Source: Brachymonas wangyanguii (lineage in GTDB: Bacteria; Pseudomonadota; Gammaproteobacteria; Burkholderiales; Burkholderiaceae_C). From it: a stretch of 64,000 bases of DNA. The notes under the pieces were generated by a model, which was given only the letters and a program-made list of their open reading frames with translations, ran no database searches and was not told where the DNA came from. Each line of letters starts with the position of its first letter. Position 1 is the stretch's first letter. The stretch is taken from contig NZ_CP173677.1 of NCBI RefSeq assembly GCF_045055315.1, positions 1,116,001 to 1,180,000 of the forward strand. The letters are read 5' to 3'. Below are positions 55,027 through 63,423 of the stretch, piece after piece. The translations under genes were made by a program, and so were the position numbers.

Positions 55027-56436
55027 CTATGCCGGACGCTCCTCCTGCGGCAGCTGCGCCGAGATGCGCGTGCCTTCGCCCGGTGCGGAATCGATCTTGA
55101 TGCTGCCGCCCTGGGTATCCACGCGGTAGCTCATGCCGGACAGACCGTGTGAGCCCGCAGGCAGCTGCTGGTTCGGATCAAAGCCTGCGCCATTGTCTTC
55201 CACCAGAATGCGCGCCATGGAGCCTTCGTCCGTCAGCGTGATGCGGACTTCGCTGGCCTTGGCGTATTTGCTGATGTTGGTCAGCGCTTCCTGGATCAGG
55301 CGGTAGACCGTCAGCGCCTTGTCCTTGTTCAGCGTGACGTAATCGAAATGCGTCACCACCTTCAGGCCGCTCTTCTCGGCATACTCGCGCGCCTGGATCT
55401 CCAGTGCCGGCACCAGGCCCAGGTTGCTGAGGGCGGAAGGTGACAGGTCCTCGATGATGCGGCGCTTGAGCGCGATGCCCTGGTTCAGCGTGTCGGTCAG
55501 GTGTTGGATGCGGCCTAGCAGCTCGCTGCTGTCGGGCAGCTGGCCTATGCGTGATTTCAGGCGTGCCACGTCCAGCTTGGCCGCGGTCAGCAGGGCGCCC
55601 AGTTCGTCATGCAGCTCGCGCGACAGGCGGGTACGCTCGTTCTCGCGTACCTGTTGCAGGTTGGCGGCCAGCATGCGCAGACTGGTGGTGCGCTCCTGCA
55701 CCATCTGGTCCAGCTTGTTGCGTTCGTCGGCCAGCTGCTGGCGGACACTGGCCTCAAAGTCCTGGTGCTTGTAGGTTTCGCGCCAGAGCAGCAGGAACAG
55801 CACGATCACCAGCAGGATGGCGCTGCCCATGGTGATGCGGGTGGTGGTCAGCGACTCCTGCATGCGGGCTTCAAAGCGCTGGATGCGCAACGTATTGAAG
55901 CTGATCAGCTGCATGCCCTGGGCGCGAATCTGCGAGATCACGCGTTTCTTGTGCGGCGTTTCCGCAATCGAGATCCAGGCCTTTTCATGGCCAGCGAGGT
56001 GCAGTTCCAGCGTGTTGCGCATCAGCCGGTTTTTTTCGCGGATCAGGTTGCTCAGGGTCTGCATGCCCCTGCGGGTATTGATATTGCTGGCATCGGCTCC
56101 GGGGTGCGGGTCTTCAGCCAACAGGGATTCGATGCTGGCCAGTTGCTTCTCCATGTCCATCATGAAGGCCGTGAAATCGTTATGGAAGGCCTTGTCGCCG
56201 GTCAGCATGAAGCTGCGCTGGCTGGATTCGGCATTGGCCACGCCCAGCAGCAGGTTGGTGACCAGCACGTTGCTGCGCTGCGCATAGGTGGCGTAGCGGA
56301 AGGCAGCCTGGTTGCCACGGTAGGATATTTCATTCAGCAGCAGCATGCCGATGCAGGAAAGCAGCACCAGCACGGTCAGAATTTTTCGCATGCGCGGGCT
56401 GGGAGTCCAGTTGCCGCTTGAGTCTCGGGTTAACAT
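55027..56436 (-). CDS. NarX/UhpB-type sensor histidine kinase (HisKA_3) with CHASE3-like sensor
   Basis: A 469-aa sensor. TM1 is at about 18-36, a helical periplasmic domain of CHASE3 type (about 40-200; YAQRSNVLVTNLLLGVANAE, SSQRSFMLTGD) follows, and TM2 is at about 203-219. A cytoplasmic coiled coil leads to the HisKA_3 dimerisation domain with His276 (SRELHDELGALLTAAKLD) and an ATPase domain (VYRLIQEALTNISKYAKA, DNGAGFD, GLSGMSYRV). It pairs with the divergent LuxR-type regulator 74 bp away. Signal unknown. Confidence 0.9.
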   Translation of the reverse strand: MLTRDSSGNWTPSPRMRKILTVLVLLSCIGMLLLNEISYRGNQAAFRYATYAQRSNVLVTNLLLGVANAESSQRSFMLTGDKAFHNDFTAFMMDMEKQLASIESLLAEDPHPGADASNINTRRGMQTLSNLIREKNRLMRNTLELHLAGHEKAWISIAETPHKKRVISQIRAQGMQLISFNTLRIQRFEARMQESLTTTRITMGSAILLVIVLFLLLWRETYKHQDFEASVRQQLADERNKLDQMVQERTTSLRMLAANLQQVRENERTRLSRELHDELGALLTAAKLDVARLKSRIGQLPDSSELLGRIQHLTDTLNQGIALKRRIIEDLSPSALSNLGLVPALEIQAREYAEKSGLKVVTHFDYVTLNKDKALTVYRLIQEALTNISKYAKASEVRITLTDEGSMARILVEDNGAGFDPNQQLPAGSHGLSGMSYRVDTQGGSIKIDSAPGEGTRISAQLPQEERPA

Positions 56437-56510
56437 CGTTCTCGGTAGAAGGTGGCAGATGCTGCCTTTATGTCTGCGAAAGCAGCGTTATTGGCAGGAG
56501 TACTTGCATC

Positions 56511-57143
56511 ATGATCAAGGTAGGTATCGTAGACGACCACGCGATTGTTCGCGCAGGATTGCGCCAGTTTTTTTCCGAACAGGTGGATTTGCGCGTGGTA
56601 GGCGAGGCCGCCAGTGGCCGCGAGGCGATTGACCTGGTGCGCCAGCAGGAGCTGGACGTGCTGGTGATGGACCTGTCCATGCCGGAACAGAGCGGCATGG
56701 ATGCGCTGGGCATGATCCGTGCCAAGGCCCCGGATCTGGGTGTGCTGATCCTCAGCGGCTATCCGGAAGAACATTACGCCACCAACCTGATCCGCCAGGG
56801 TGCCAGCGGCTTCCTGAACAAGGAGTGCGAGCCGGACGAGATCGTCACCGCCATCCGCACGATTGCCACCGGCAAGCGCTATATCAGCGCCAGCGTGGCG
56901 GATCTGCTGGCACAGCAGCTGGGCAAGTCCGGTGACGGTCTGCCGCACGAGCAGCTGTCCGAACGCGAGTTCCAGGTGTTCCTGAAACTGGCCAAGGGCG
57001 TGACGGCCAGTGATATCGCCGACGAGCTGTCGTTGAGCGTGAAGACGGTGAGTACCTACCGCACGCGGCTGATGGAGAAGATGAACCTCAGCACCAATAG
57101 TGACCTGACCTATTACGCGCTGAAAAACCGTCTGATCGATTGA
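56511..57143 (+). CDS. NarL/LuxR-family response regulator
   Basis: A 210-aa regulator. The receiver domain has Asp8-Asp9 and phosphoacceptor Asp54 (VLVMDLSMP), with Lys in FLNKE. The C-terminal LuxR helix-turn-helix (about 145-205) reads LSEREFQVFLKLAKGVTASD, then IADELSLSVKTVSTYRTRLM. The start at 56511 (MIKVGIVDDH) is the family N-terminus, with caggag upstream. It is divergent from, and probably phosphorylated by, the NarX-type kinase. The 74-bp shared promoter region suggests autoregulation (inference). Confidence 0.92.
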   Translation: MIKVGIVDDHAIVRAGLRQFFSEQVDLRVVGEAASGREAIDLVRQQELDVLVMDLSMPEQSGMDALGMIRAKAPDLGVLILSGYPEEHYATNLIRQGASGFLNKECEPDEIVTAIRTIATGKRYISASVADLLAQQLGKSGDGLPHEQLSEREFQVFLKLAKGVTASDIADELSLSVKTVSTYRTRLMEKMNLSTNSDLTYYALKNRLID

Positions 57144-57155
57144 GCTGCAGGGTAG

Positions 57156-57178
57156 GGCGCTGCGCGTGCCGCAGCGCC
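57156..57178. terminator. GC-rich hairpin between convergent regulator genes
   Basis: GGCGCTGCG (57156-57164) and CGCAGCGCC (57170-57178) with loop CGTGC, in the 40 bp between the LuxR-type regulator and the receiver-only protein. No T run follows on either strand, so its role in termination is doubtful. Confidence 0.4.
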
Positions 57179-57183
57179 GGCGC

Positions 57184-57597
57184 TCAATTCGCGATCTCGA
57201 CAAAATAGTCGATCAGTGCGTCGATTTCCCTCGACTTGTCAAAGAAGCGATCCACACCGAGCTGGAAGCAGCGTTCGCGCACGTCCTCGTTGGCGTAGTT
57301 GCTGAACACCACCATCTTCTTGTCGATCGGCCTGTCCTTGCAGGCCTCGATCACGCCGATGCCGCTGCCCTCCTTGAGGAACAGGTCGACAATGGCGACA
57401 TCCCACTCCGGCAGATGCTGGCTCAGCCAGTTCACGCCTTCCTGCTCGGTTTCGGCTACCCCGACCGTTTCTACGGCGGCGAGCTCTTCCAGGGTGTCGA
57501 CCAGGTTGTCACGAATGACGGGATTGTCTTCGACGATGAAGATTTTGAGTCCCACGGCTATCTCGGGTTGGTACTGCTGCAATATGGGGATGGTCAT
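57184..57597 (-). CDS. single-domain response regulator (receiver only)
   Basis: A 137-aa protein that is a bare receiver domain. It has acidic Glu23-Asp24 (FIVEDNPVIRD), phosphoacceptor Asp71 (VAIVDLFLKEGSG), a Ser (VVFSNYA) and Lys (FFDKSREI). No output domain is present, so it works as a phosphate sink or by protein contact. It is convergent with the LuxR-type regulator and could be a second target of the neighbouring kinase. The first ~14 residues before GLKIFIVEDN are not conserved, so the true start may be a GTG at 57555. Confidence 0.85.
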   Translation of the reverse strand: MTIPILQQYQPEIAVGLKIFIVEDNPVIRDNLVDTLEELAAVETVGVAETEQEGVNWLSQHLPEWDVAIVDLFLKEGSGIGVIEACKDRPIDKKMVVFSNYANEDVRERCFQLGVDRFFDKSREIDALIDYFVEIAN

Positions 57598-57694
57598 GGT
57601 GTGGTTGGATCAGAACGGACAACAGTGTTGTCCACGGTCACCATGATCACCTCTATAAAAATGAAAGTATGCCAGTAATGCGGCCCTGGACGTG

Positions 57695-58468
57695 TCAGAC
57701 GATTCCGACATCGTGTAACGCCGCCGTGCCACAGACCAGGCAATGCGGGCGGCGTTGCAGGCCGATCGGCATGAAGGACATGCGCAGTGCGTCCAGCAGC
57801 AGCATGGAGCGGTGCAACTCGCTGTCGATACCGAGCAGCAGCTTGAGGGCTTCGGCGGCCTCGATGCAGCCGACGATGCCGACAATCGGTGCAAACACGC
57901 CCATGGTGGCGCAGCGTTCTTCCTCTGGCGGATGGGCCGGATCGAAGGTGCAGGCATAGCAGGGGCTGACGGCGTCGTGGGCGGCGCGCACGCCCATCTG
58001 TGCTTGGAAGCGGATGGCTGCGCCCCAGACCAGATGCGTCCCCTGGGCGACGCAGGCCTGGTTCACCAGCTGGCGTGTGGCGAAGTTGTCGGTGCAGTCC
58101 AGCACCACATCGGCATCGGCTGCCAGCGCGTTGAGCAGGGCGGCATCGGCACGCTGGTGCAGCGCACGCACCTCGATGGTGGAGTTGACCTGTTGCATGG
58201 CCTGGCGCACCGACAGCGTCTTTTCCATGCCTACACGCTGTTCGGTATGGGCGATCTGGCGCTGCAGATTGGTCAGGTCGACCGTGTCGTGATCCACCAG
58301 CGTGATACGGCCGACGCCGGCGCTGGCCAGGTAGAGTGCTGCCGGCGAACCGAGACCGCCAGCACCGATGATCACCACATGGGCGTCCAGCAGTTTCTGC
58401 TGCCCGTCCACGTCGATTTCGGGCAGCAGGATATGGCGCGAATAGCGCAGCAGCTGGGTGTCATCCAT
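57695..58468 (-). CDS. MoeB/ThiF-family adenylyltransferase (E1-like)
   Basis: A 257-aa enzyme that adenylates the C-terminus of a ubiquitin-like sulfur carrier (MoaD or ThiS). It opens with the family signature LLRYSRHILLPEIDVDGQQKL. The ATP-binding loop is VIIGAGGLGSP (33-43), catalytic Arg and Asn lie in DLTNLQRQI, and CYAC...CLVC are the zinc Cys pairs. It has no rhodanese domain. The ctpA gene lies 8 bp upstream on the same strand. Whether it serves molybdopterin or thiamine synthesis cannot be told from the sequence. Confidence 0.9.
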   Translation of the reverse strand: MDDTQLLRYSRHILLPEIDVDGQQKLLDAHVVIIGAGGLGSPAALYLASAGVGRITLVDHDTVDLTNLQRQIAHTEQRVGMEKTLSVRQAMQQVNSTIEVRALHQRADAALLNALAADADVVLDCTDNFATRQLVNQACVAQGTHLVWGAAIRFQAQMGVRAAHDAVSPCYACTFDPAHPPEEERCATMGVFAPIVGIVGCIEAAEALKLLLGIDSELHRSMLLLDALRMSFMPIGLQRRPHCLVCGTAALHDVGIV

Positions 58469-58476
58469 GGCTGGAA

Positions 58477-59979
58477 TCAGCGCGAGGCAGGCGTGCTGGC
58501 GGGCTTGGCGCTGTCGCTGCCGGGAGACTCGTTGTTCTCTTCAGGCTCGCGTACCTTCTGTGTCTTGCTGACCTGGACCGGCTGGCCCTTGAGCTGGTTC
58601 AGCGCCTGGATCAGCGGGAAATCCTTCTCGCTGCCGTACTCGGGCAGGCGCAGCTCTTCCGGCTTTTTCTTCGAGTCGGCCTCGAGCTGTTTCAGGGCTT
58701 CGTCGCGCGCCTCCTCGCGCGCCTTTTCGGCCGCCGGGTCGAGCTTGTCAGCGCCGGACTGGCCGTTGCTGATGTGGTGATCCAAGTCGGCTTCACGCAT
58801 GCGCAGGGCGGCGTAACGCGTGCCTTCGGCGGTTTCGTCCACCATCACGTCAGGCACGATGCCGGTGGCCTGGATCGCCTTGCCGGTGGGCGTGTAGTAG
58901 CGTGCGGTGGTGATCTTCAGGCCGGTATCGGGGCCGAGCGGGCGCACGGTCTGCACCGAGCCCTTGCCAAAGGTCTGGCTGCCCATGATGGTGGCGCGCT
59001 TGTAATCCTGCAGGGCGCCGGCCACGATCTCGCTGGCCGAGGCCGAGCCTTCGTTCACGAGTACCACCAGCGGCACATTCTTCAGGGCTTCAGGCAGTTC
59101 CTTCAGCGGATCCGTGGCGGTCAGCGTGCGCACATAGTCCTGCGGTACGGCACGATAGGTCTGGTTGCTTTCGGGGATCTGGCCCTTGGTGCTGACGATC
59201 ACCTTGCCTTCGGGCAGGAAGGCCGCCGAGATGGCGATGGCAGCATCAAGCAGGCCACCCGGGTCATTGCGCAGGTCCAGCACCAGGCCCTTGAGGTTCG
59301 GGTCTGCGGCGTAGAGCTCGTTCACCTTGCGCACGAAATCGGGCACGGTGCGTTCCTGGAACTGCGTCAGGCGCACCCAGCCATAGCCGGGCTCGATCAT
59401 CTTGCTGCGTACCGATTGCGTGCGGATCTCGGCACGCGTGATGGTGACCGGGAAGGTGCGGCTTTCGGCCTTGCGCCAGACAGTCAGCACGACCTTGGTG
59501 TTGGCTTCGCCGCGCATGCGCTTGACGGCATCGCTCAGCGACATGCCGCGTACTGCCTTGTCGTCGACGCGCGTGATCAGGTCGCCGGCCTGGATGCCGG
59601 CCTTGTCGGCCGGGGAGCCTTCAATCGGGGACACGACCTTGATCAGGCCGTCTTCCTGCGTGATCTCGATGCCGACACCGACGAACTTGCCGGAGGTGCT
59701 TTCGCGGAATTCCTTGTAGGCCTTCTTGTCGTAGTACTGGGAGTGCGGATCCAGACCGGACACCATGCCGGAAATGGCATCGGTGATCAGCTTCTTGTCG
59801 TCCACGGGCTCTACATAGCTGTTCTTGACCATGCCGAAGACGGCAGCCAGCTGCTGCAGCTCTTCAAGCGGCAACGGATCAGTCGTGCCGCGCGCCAGCG
59901 ACTGTACCGAAACGGTAGCCATGGCACCCGCCAGGATGCCGGCGGAAACCCAGCCTGCCGCTTTCAACTTGGAACCCAT
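58477..59979 (-). CDS. ctpA: C-terminal processing protease CtpA/Prc (S41A)
   Basis: A 500-aa periplasmic serine protease. A signal peptide or anchor is at the N-terminus (AAGWVSAGILAGAMATVSV), then a helical segment with GLDPHSQYYDKKAYKEF. A PDZ domain follows (about 95-175; GVGIEITQEDGLIKVVSPIE), then the S41 core with Ser in NEGSASASEIVAGALQDY and Lys in GSQTFGKGSVQT (catalytic Ser/Lys dyad). The tail is rich in Pro, Ser and Glu. It is located between gpmA and the MoeB-like gene, as in many Burkholderiales. Confidence 0.92.
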   Translation of the reverse strand: MGSKLKAAGWVSAGILAGAMATVSVQSLARGTTDPLPLEELQQLAAVFGMVKNSYVEPVDDKKLITDAISGMVSGLDPHSQYYDKKAYKEFRESTSGKFVGVGIEITQEDGLIKVVSPIEGSPADKAGIQAGDLITRVDDKAVRGMSLSDAVKRMRGEANTKVVLTVWRKAESRTFPVTITRAEIRTQSVRSKMIEPGYGWVRLTQFQERTVPDFVRKVNELYAADPNLKGLVLDLRNDPGGLLDAAIAISAAFLPEGKVIVSTKGQIPESNQTYRAVPQDYVRTLTATDPLKELPEALKNVPLVVLVNEGSASASEIVAGALQDYKRATIMGSQTFGKGSVQTVRPLGPDTGLKITTARYYTPTGKAIQATGIVPDVMVDETAEGTRYAALRMREADLDHHISNGQSGADKLDPAAEKAREEARDEALKQLEADSKKKPEELRLPEYGSEKDFPLIQALNQLKGQPVQVSKTQKVREPEENNESPGSDSAKPASTPASR

Positions 59980-60151
59980 GTATGCCCTCTCCTGTGGGGG
60001 AAATGTCTTTCGTGCAGGACTGACAGCAGGCTGTCAGTCAATCGCACCACTATACACGCTGCTTAAAAACCACAGGGCATGCACGCACCGACAGTTGTAA
60101 CGCATCGTCAGGCGGGCATGCCCGGTGGCATGAAGCACAGCGCTTGGCTGT

Positions 60152-60889
60152 TTACTTGTTGGCGCCCTGGGCAGCCACGGCCTTGGCGGCTGCTTCGGCA
60201 GCGGCGGCATCGCCGAGGTAGTAGTGGCGGATCGGCTTGAGGTTTTCGTCCAGCTCGTACACCAGCGGGATGCCGTTGGGGATGTTCAGGCCGACGATCT
60301 CGGTTTCGGAGATGTCATCCAGGTACTTGATCAGGGCACGGATCGAGTTGCCGTGGGCGGCGATGACCACACGCTTGCCGGAGGTGATGGCAGGTGCGAT
60401 GGACTCGTTCCAGAACGGCAGCACGCGCGCCACGGTGTCCTTCAGGCACTCGGTCAGCGGCACGTCGATGCCTTCGTAGCGGCGGTCGTCGCGTTCGCTG
60501 CGCGGATCATCGGCAGCCAGCGTCGGCGGCGGCGTGTCATAGCTGCGGCGCCAGACCAGCACCTGCTCATCACCGTATTTCTGCGCCGTCTCGGCCTTGT
60601 TCAGGCCCTGCAGGCCACCGTAGTGGCGCTCGTTCAGGCGCCAGGACTTGATCGTGGGCAGCCACTGGCAATCCATCGCGTCCAGGCAGTGCCACAGCGT
60701 GTGGATGGCGCGCTTGAGCACGCTGGTGTAGGCCAGGTCGAAATCGTAGCCGTTTTCACGCAGCAGCTTGCCAGCCTGCTGGGCCTGCTGCACGCCGGTG
60801 TCGGTCAGGTCGACATCGGTCCAGCCGGTGAAACGGTTTTCGAGGTTCCAGGTAGATTCGCCGTGGCGGATCAGGACGAGTTTGTACAT
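60152..60889 (-). CDS. gpmA: 2,3-bisphosphoglycerate-dependent phosphoglycerate mutase
   Basis: A 245-aa glycolytic enzyme. The phospho-His9 lies in VLIRHGESTWN, the second His in AHGNSIRALIKYLD, and RHYGGLQGLNKAE is the substrate loop. A 13-residue Ala-rich tail ends the protein. The start at 60889 (MYKLVLI) was chosen because the upstream extension (MTTPGKVP and following) is not conserved. The 172-bp gap to ctpA holds a weak minus-strand TATAGT -10. Confidence 0.95.
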   Translation of the reverse strand: MYKLVLIRHGESTWNLENRFTGWTDVDLTDTGVQQAQQAGKLLRENGYDFDLAYTSVLKRAIHTLWHCLDAMDCQWLPTIKSWRLNERHYGGLQGLNKAETAQKYGDEQVLVWRRSYDTPPPTLAADDPRSERDDRRYEGIDVPLTECLKDTVARVLPFWNESIAPAITSGKRVVIAAHGNSIRALIKYLDDISETEIVGLNIPNGIPLVYELDENLKPIRHYYLGDAAAAEAAAKAVAAQGANK

Positions 60890-61012
60890 GTCAGTGCTCA
60901 CAATACAGGGGGGAACAGGGACTTTTCCGGGCGTTGTCACGCACGGGATAATCTACTATTTTAGAATCATCCTTGTCCTCTGGACATGTTTCACTCCCAA
61001 AAGAGGTTTTAC

Positions 61013-61429
61013 GTGGATTTTTTGCTGAATAACTGGATGCTGGTCTTGGTTGCGCTGATGTCTGGTGGCATGCTGATCTGGCAGGTCAAGAATGGTGGCG
61101 GTGGCCAGGCTGGCCTGACTGTGGCCGATGCGGTGCAGAAGATGAACCGGGAAAAGGCCGTCATGGTCGATGTGCGTGACGCCGCCGAATACGGTGCTGA
61201 ACGCATTGCCCAGTCCAAGCACGTGGCGCTGGCCGAACTAGCCGACAAGCTGCCGCAGGTGGTCAAGAACAAGAAGACCCCGGTGCTGTTCATCTGCTCC
61301 ACCGGCATGCGCTCCGGCCGTGCCGCAGCCGTGGCGCGCAAGATGGGCTACGAGGAGTGCCATAACGTGGCCGGTGGCATGCGCAGCTGGAAAGCCGCCA
61401 ACATGCCGCTGCAAGTCGCCAAGGCCTGA
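61013..61429 (+). CDS. membrane-anchored rhodanese-like protein
   Basis: A 138-aa protein. One N-terminal membrane helix (LLNNWMLVLVALMSGGMLIW) is followed by a rhodanese domain with active-site Cys in LFICSTGMRSGRA and the flanking VAGGMRSWKAA. It should be a periplasm- or cytoplasm-facing thiosulfate sulfurtransferase or redox-carrier protein. I favour the GTG at 61013, which follows an agagg ribosome-binding site; an ATG at 60986 would add nine residues (MFHSQKRFY). It starts the rhodanese-grxC-secB-gpsA block common in Burkholderiales. Confidence 0.85.
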   Translation: MDFLLNNWMLVLVALMSGGMLIWQVKNGGGGQAGLTVADAVQKMNREKAVMVDVRDAAEYGAERIAQSKHVALAELADKLPQVVKNKKTPVLFICSTGMRSGRAAAVARKMGYEECHNVAGGMRSWKAANMPLQVAKA

Positions 61430-61483
61430 TCCATGGGCCGGCCTGATGTGCCGGCTATCCCTTTTTCAAGAACAAGAAGACCG

Positions 61484-61741
61484 ATGCAAGCTGTCACCAT
61501 TTACACCACCCCGTATTGCCCGTATTGCGTCCGCGCCAAGATGCTGCTGGACGAGCGTGGCGTGACGGAACTCAACGAAATCCGTATCGACCAGGATCGT
61601 GAACTGCGCAAGCAGATGATCGAGCGCACCGGTCGCCGCACCGTGCCGCAGATCTATATCGGCGATCACCATGTCGGCGGCTGCGATGACCTGGTCGCGC
61701 TGGACCGCGAAGGCAAGCTGGAAGCCCTGCTGCAGGGCTGA
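61484..61741 (+). CDS. grxC: glutaredoxin 3
   Basis: An 85-aa dithiol glutaredoxin. The active site Cys12-Pro-Tyr-Cys15 lies in YTTPYCPYC, the cis-Pro segment is TVPQIYIGDHHVGG, and CDDLVALDREGKL binds glutathione. The start at 61484 gives the family N-terminus MQAVTIY. It lies 54 bp after the rhodanese and 82 bp before secB. Confidence 0.95.
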   Translation: MQAVTIYTTPYCPYCVRAKMLLDERGVTELNEIRIDQDRELRKQMIERTGRRTVPQIYIGDHHVGGCDDLVALDREGKLEALLQG

Positions 61742-61823
61742 TGCCGGCTGCGCCGCGTCATGGCAGAACTGTCCCGAACAGCTGCCATAATGTTCTTTTA
61801 CCGTAACCGCAAGGCAGATGACC

Positions 61824-62279
61824 ATGGCAGAGACCGAGAACCAAGATCCCGTATTCAGCATTCAGCGCATGTACCTGAAGGAAGCATCGCTGGAGCAGCC
61901 CAATTCGCCCGCCATCCTGCTGGAGCAGGTGGCTCCTGGCGTGGACATCCAGCTCAGCGTAGGCAGTGAGCAGGTCGCTGACGGCATCTACGAAGTGGTG
62001 GTGACCGCCAACGTGCACACCAAGCTCGAGAGCCGCACCGTGTTCATGATCGAGGCGCGTCAGGCCGGCATCTTCGAGATCCGCAACCTGCCGGAAGAGC
62101 AGATGGGCGGCGTGCTCGGCGTGGCCTGCCCGCAGATCATCTACCCCTACCTGCGTGGCAACGTGGCTGACCTGATCCAGCGCGCCGGCTTCCCGCCCGT
62201 GCACCTGGCCGAGATCAACTTCCAGGCCATGTACGAGCACCAGCTGGCCGAGGCTGCCGAGCAGCCGCAAGTGCAATAA
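61824..62279 (+). CDS. secB: protein-export chaperone SecB
   Basis: A 151-aa tetrameric chaperone that holds preproteins for SecA. Family segments include FSIQRMYLKEASLEQPNSP at the N-terminus, YEVVVTANVHTKLESRTVFM and GVLGVACPQIIYPYLRGNVA, with FPPVHLAEINFQ at the end. The start at 61824 was preferred over the ATG at 61818 because aagg (61811-61814) is then 9 bp away. It is between grxC and gpsA, the usual secB neighbourhood. Confidence 0.95.
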   Translation: MAETENQDPVFSIQRMYLKEASLEQPNSPAILLEQVAPGVDIQLSVGSEQVADGIYEVVVTANVHTKLESRTVFMIEARQAGIFEIRNLPEEQMGGVLGVACPQIIYPYLRGNVADLIQRAGFPPVHLAEINFQAMYEHQLAEAAEQPQVQ

Positions 62280-62376
62280 TGGCAACCGGCGCAAGCCGGT
62301 GTTCCATGCTGTTCGGGGCGCTGCGGCGCCCTGAACTGTTTCTGCGTCGCGCTTGGCGGCGCTTCGGGAGAAAGGA

Positions 62377-63405
62377 ATGAAGATTGCCGTCCTGGGCGCG
62401 GGCGCGTGGGGAACCGCCGTTGCCATCAGTGCCGCACAAGGCCACCACGTCGATCTGTGGACGCGCCAGCCAGCGCATGCCGAGGCGATGCGTACCGAAG
62501 GCGTGAACGTGCGCTACCTGCCGGGCATTCCGTTGCCGGAAGCGATCCGGGTACACGCGGGCCAGGCCACGGCTGCCGAGTTGCAGCAGCATGATCTGGT
62601 GATCGTGGCGACACCGACGGCGGCCTTGCGCGCACAGCTGCAGCAGCTGCGTGGCTGCCAGGTGCCGCTGGTCTGGCTCTGCAAGGGCTTCGAGCAGGTG
62701 CAGCCGGGCGCAGATTTTGGCCTGCTGCCGCATGAAGTGATGGCCGAAGTGGCGCCGGAGCTGCAGGCCGGCGTGCTGAGCGGCCCGAGTTTTGCCCAGG
62801 AAGTGGCGCACCAGCAGGCCACGGCGCTGGTGGTGGCAAGCCCGCAGGAAATAGTCTGCGAACGCGTGGTGGAAGCGCTGCACAACAGCACGCTGCGTGT
62901 CTACCGCAGCCAGGACTGGGTCGGCGTGGAAGTTGGCGGTGCGGTGAAGAACGTGCTGGCGATTGCCACTGGCGTGCTCGATGGACTGCGCGAATCCCTG
63001 GCACCGGGCCGGGCCGTACCCGGCCTGAATGCGCGTGCCGCCTTGCTGACACGCGGCCTGGCCGAGATGACGCGCCTGGGCGTGGCAATGGGGGCGCAGC
63101 CGGCTACTTTCATGGGCCTGAGCGGCATGGGTGACCTGGTGCTGACGGCCACTGGTGAGCTGAGTCGCAACCGCAAGGTCGGCCTGCTGCTGGCGCAGGG
63201 CATGAGTGCCGAGCAGGCGGTGCAAAGCCTGGGCCATGTGGCCGAAGGTGCCTACAGCGCGCGCACCGTGCTGGCGCGTGCGCAGACGCTGGGCGTGGAC
63301 ATGCCGATCACGCGCTGCGTGGTGGGCCTGCTGGATGGCAGCATCAACGCCGAACGCGCGGCGCGCTTCCTGATGGAGCGCGATGCCAAGACCGAGCACG
63401 AATAA
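62377..63405 (+). CDS. gpsA: glycerol-3-phosphate dehydrogenase (NAD(P)+)
   Basis: A 342-aa enzyme reducing DHAP to sn-glycerol-3-phosphate for phospholipid synthesis. The N-terminal Rossmann motif is VLGAGAWGTA (5-14). GPSFAQEVA carries the substrate loop, Lys in GGAVKNVLAIATGV is catalytic, and NARAALLTRGLAEM followed by FMGLSGMGDLVLT completes the active site. The start at 62377 follows gaaagga; an in-frame alternative 24 bp upstream is not supported. It overlaps nothing and is followed by the convergent scpA gene. Confidence 0.95.
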   Translation: MKIAVLGAGAWGTAVAISAAQGHHVDLWTRQPAHAEAMRTEGVNVRYLPGIPLPEAIRVHAGQATAAELQQHDLVIVATPTAALRAQLQQLRGCQVPLVWLCKGFEQVQPGADFGLLPHEVMAEVAPELQAGVLSGPSFAQEVAHQQATALVVASPQEIVCERVVEALHNSTLRVYRSQDWVGVEVGGAVKNVLAIATGVLDGLRESLAPGRAVPGLNARAALLTRGLAEMTRLGVAMGAQPATFMGLSGMGDLVLTATGELSRNRKVGLLLAQGMSAEQAVQSLGHVAEGAYSARTVLARAQTLGVDMPITRCVVGLLDGSINAERAARFLMERDAKTEHE

Positions 63406-63423
63406 GGCCGGCGGCGGGAAATA

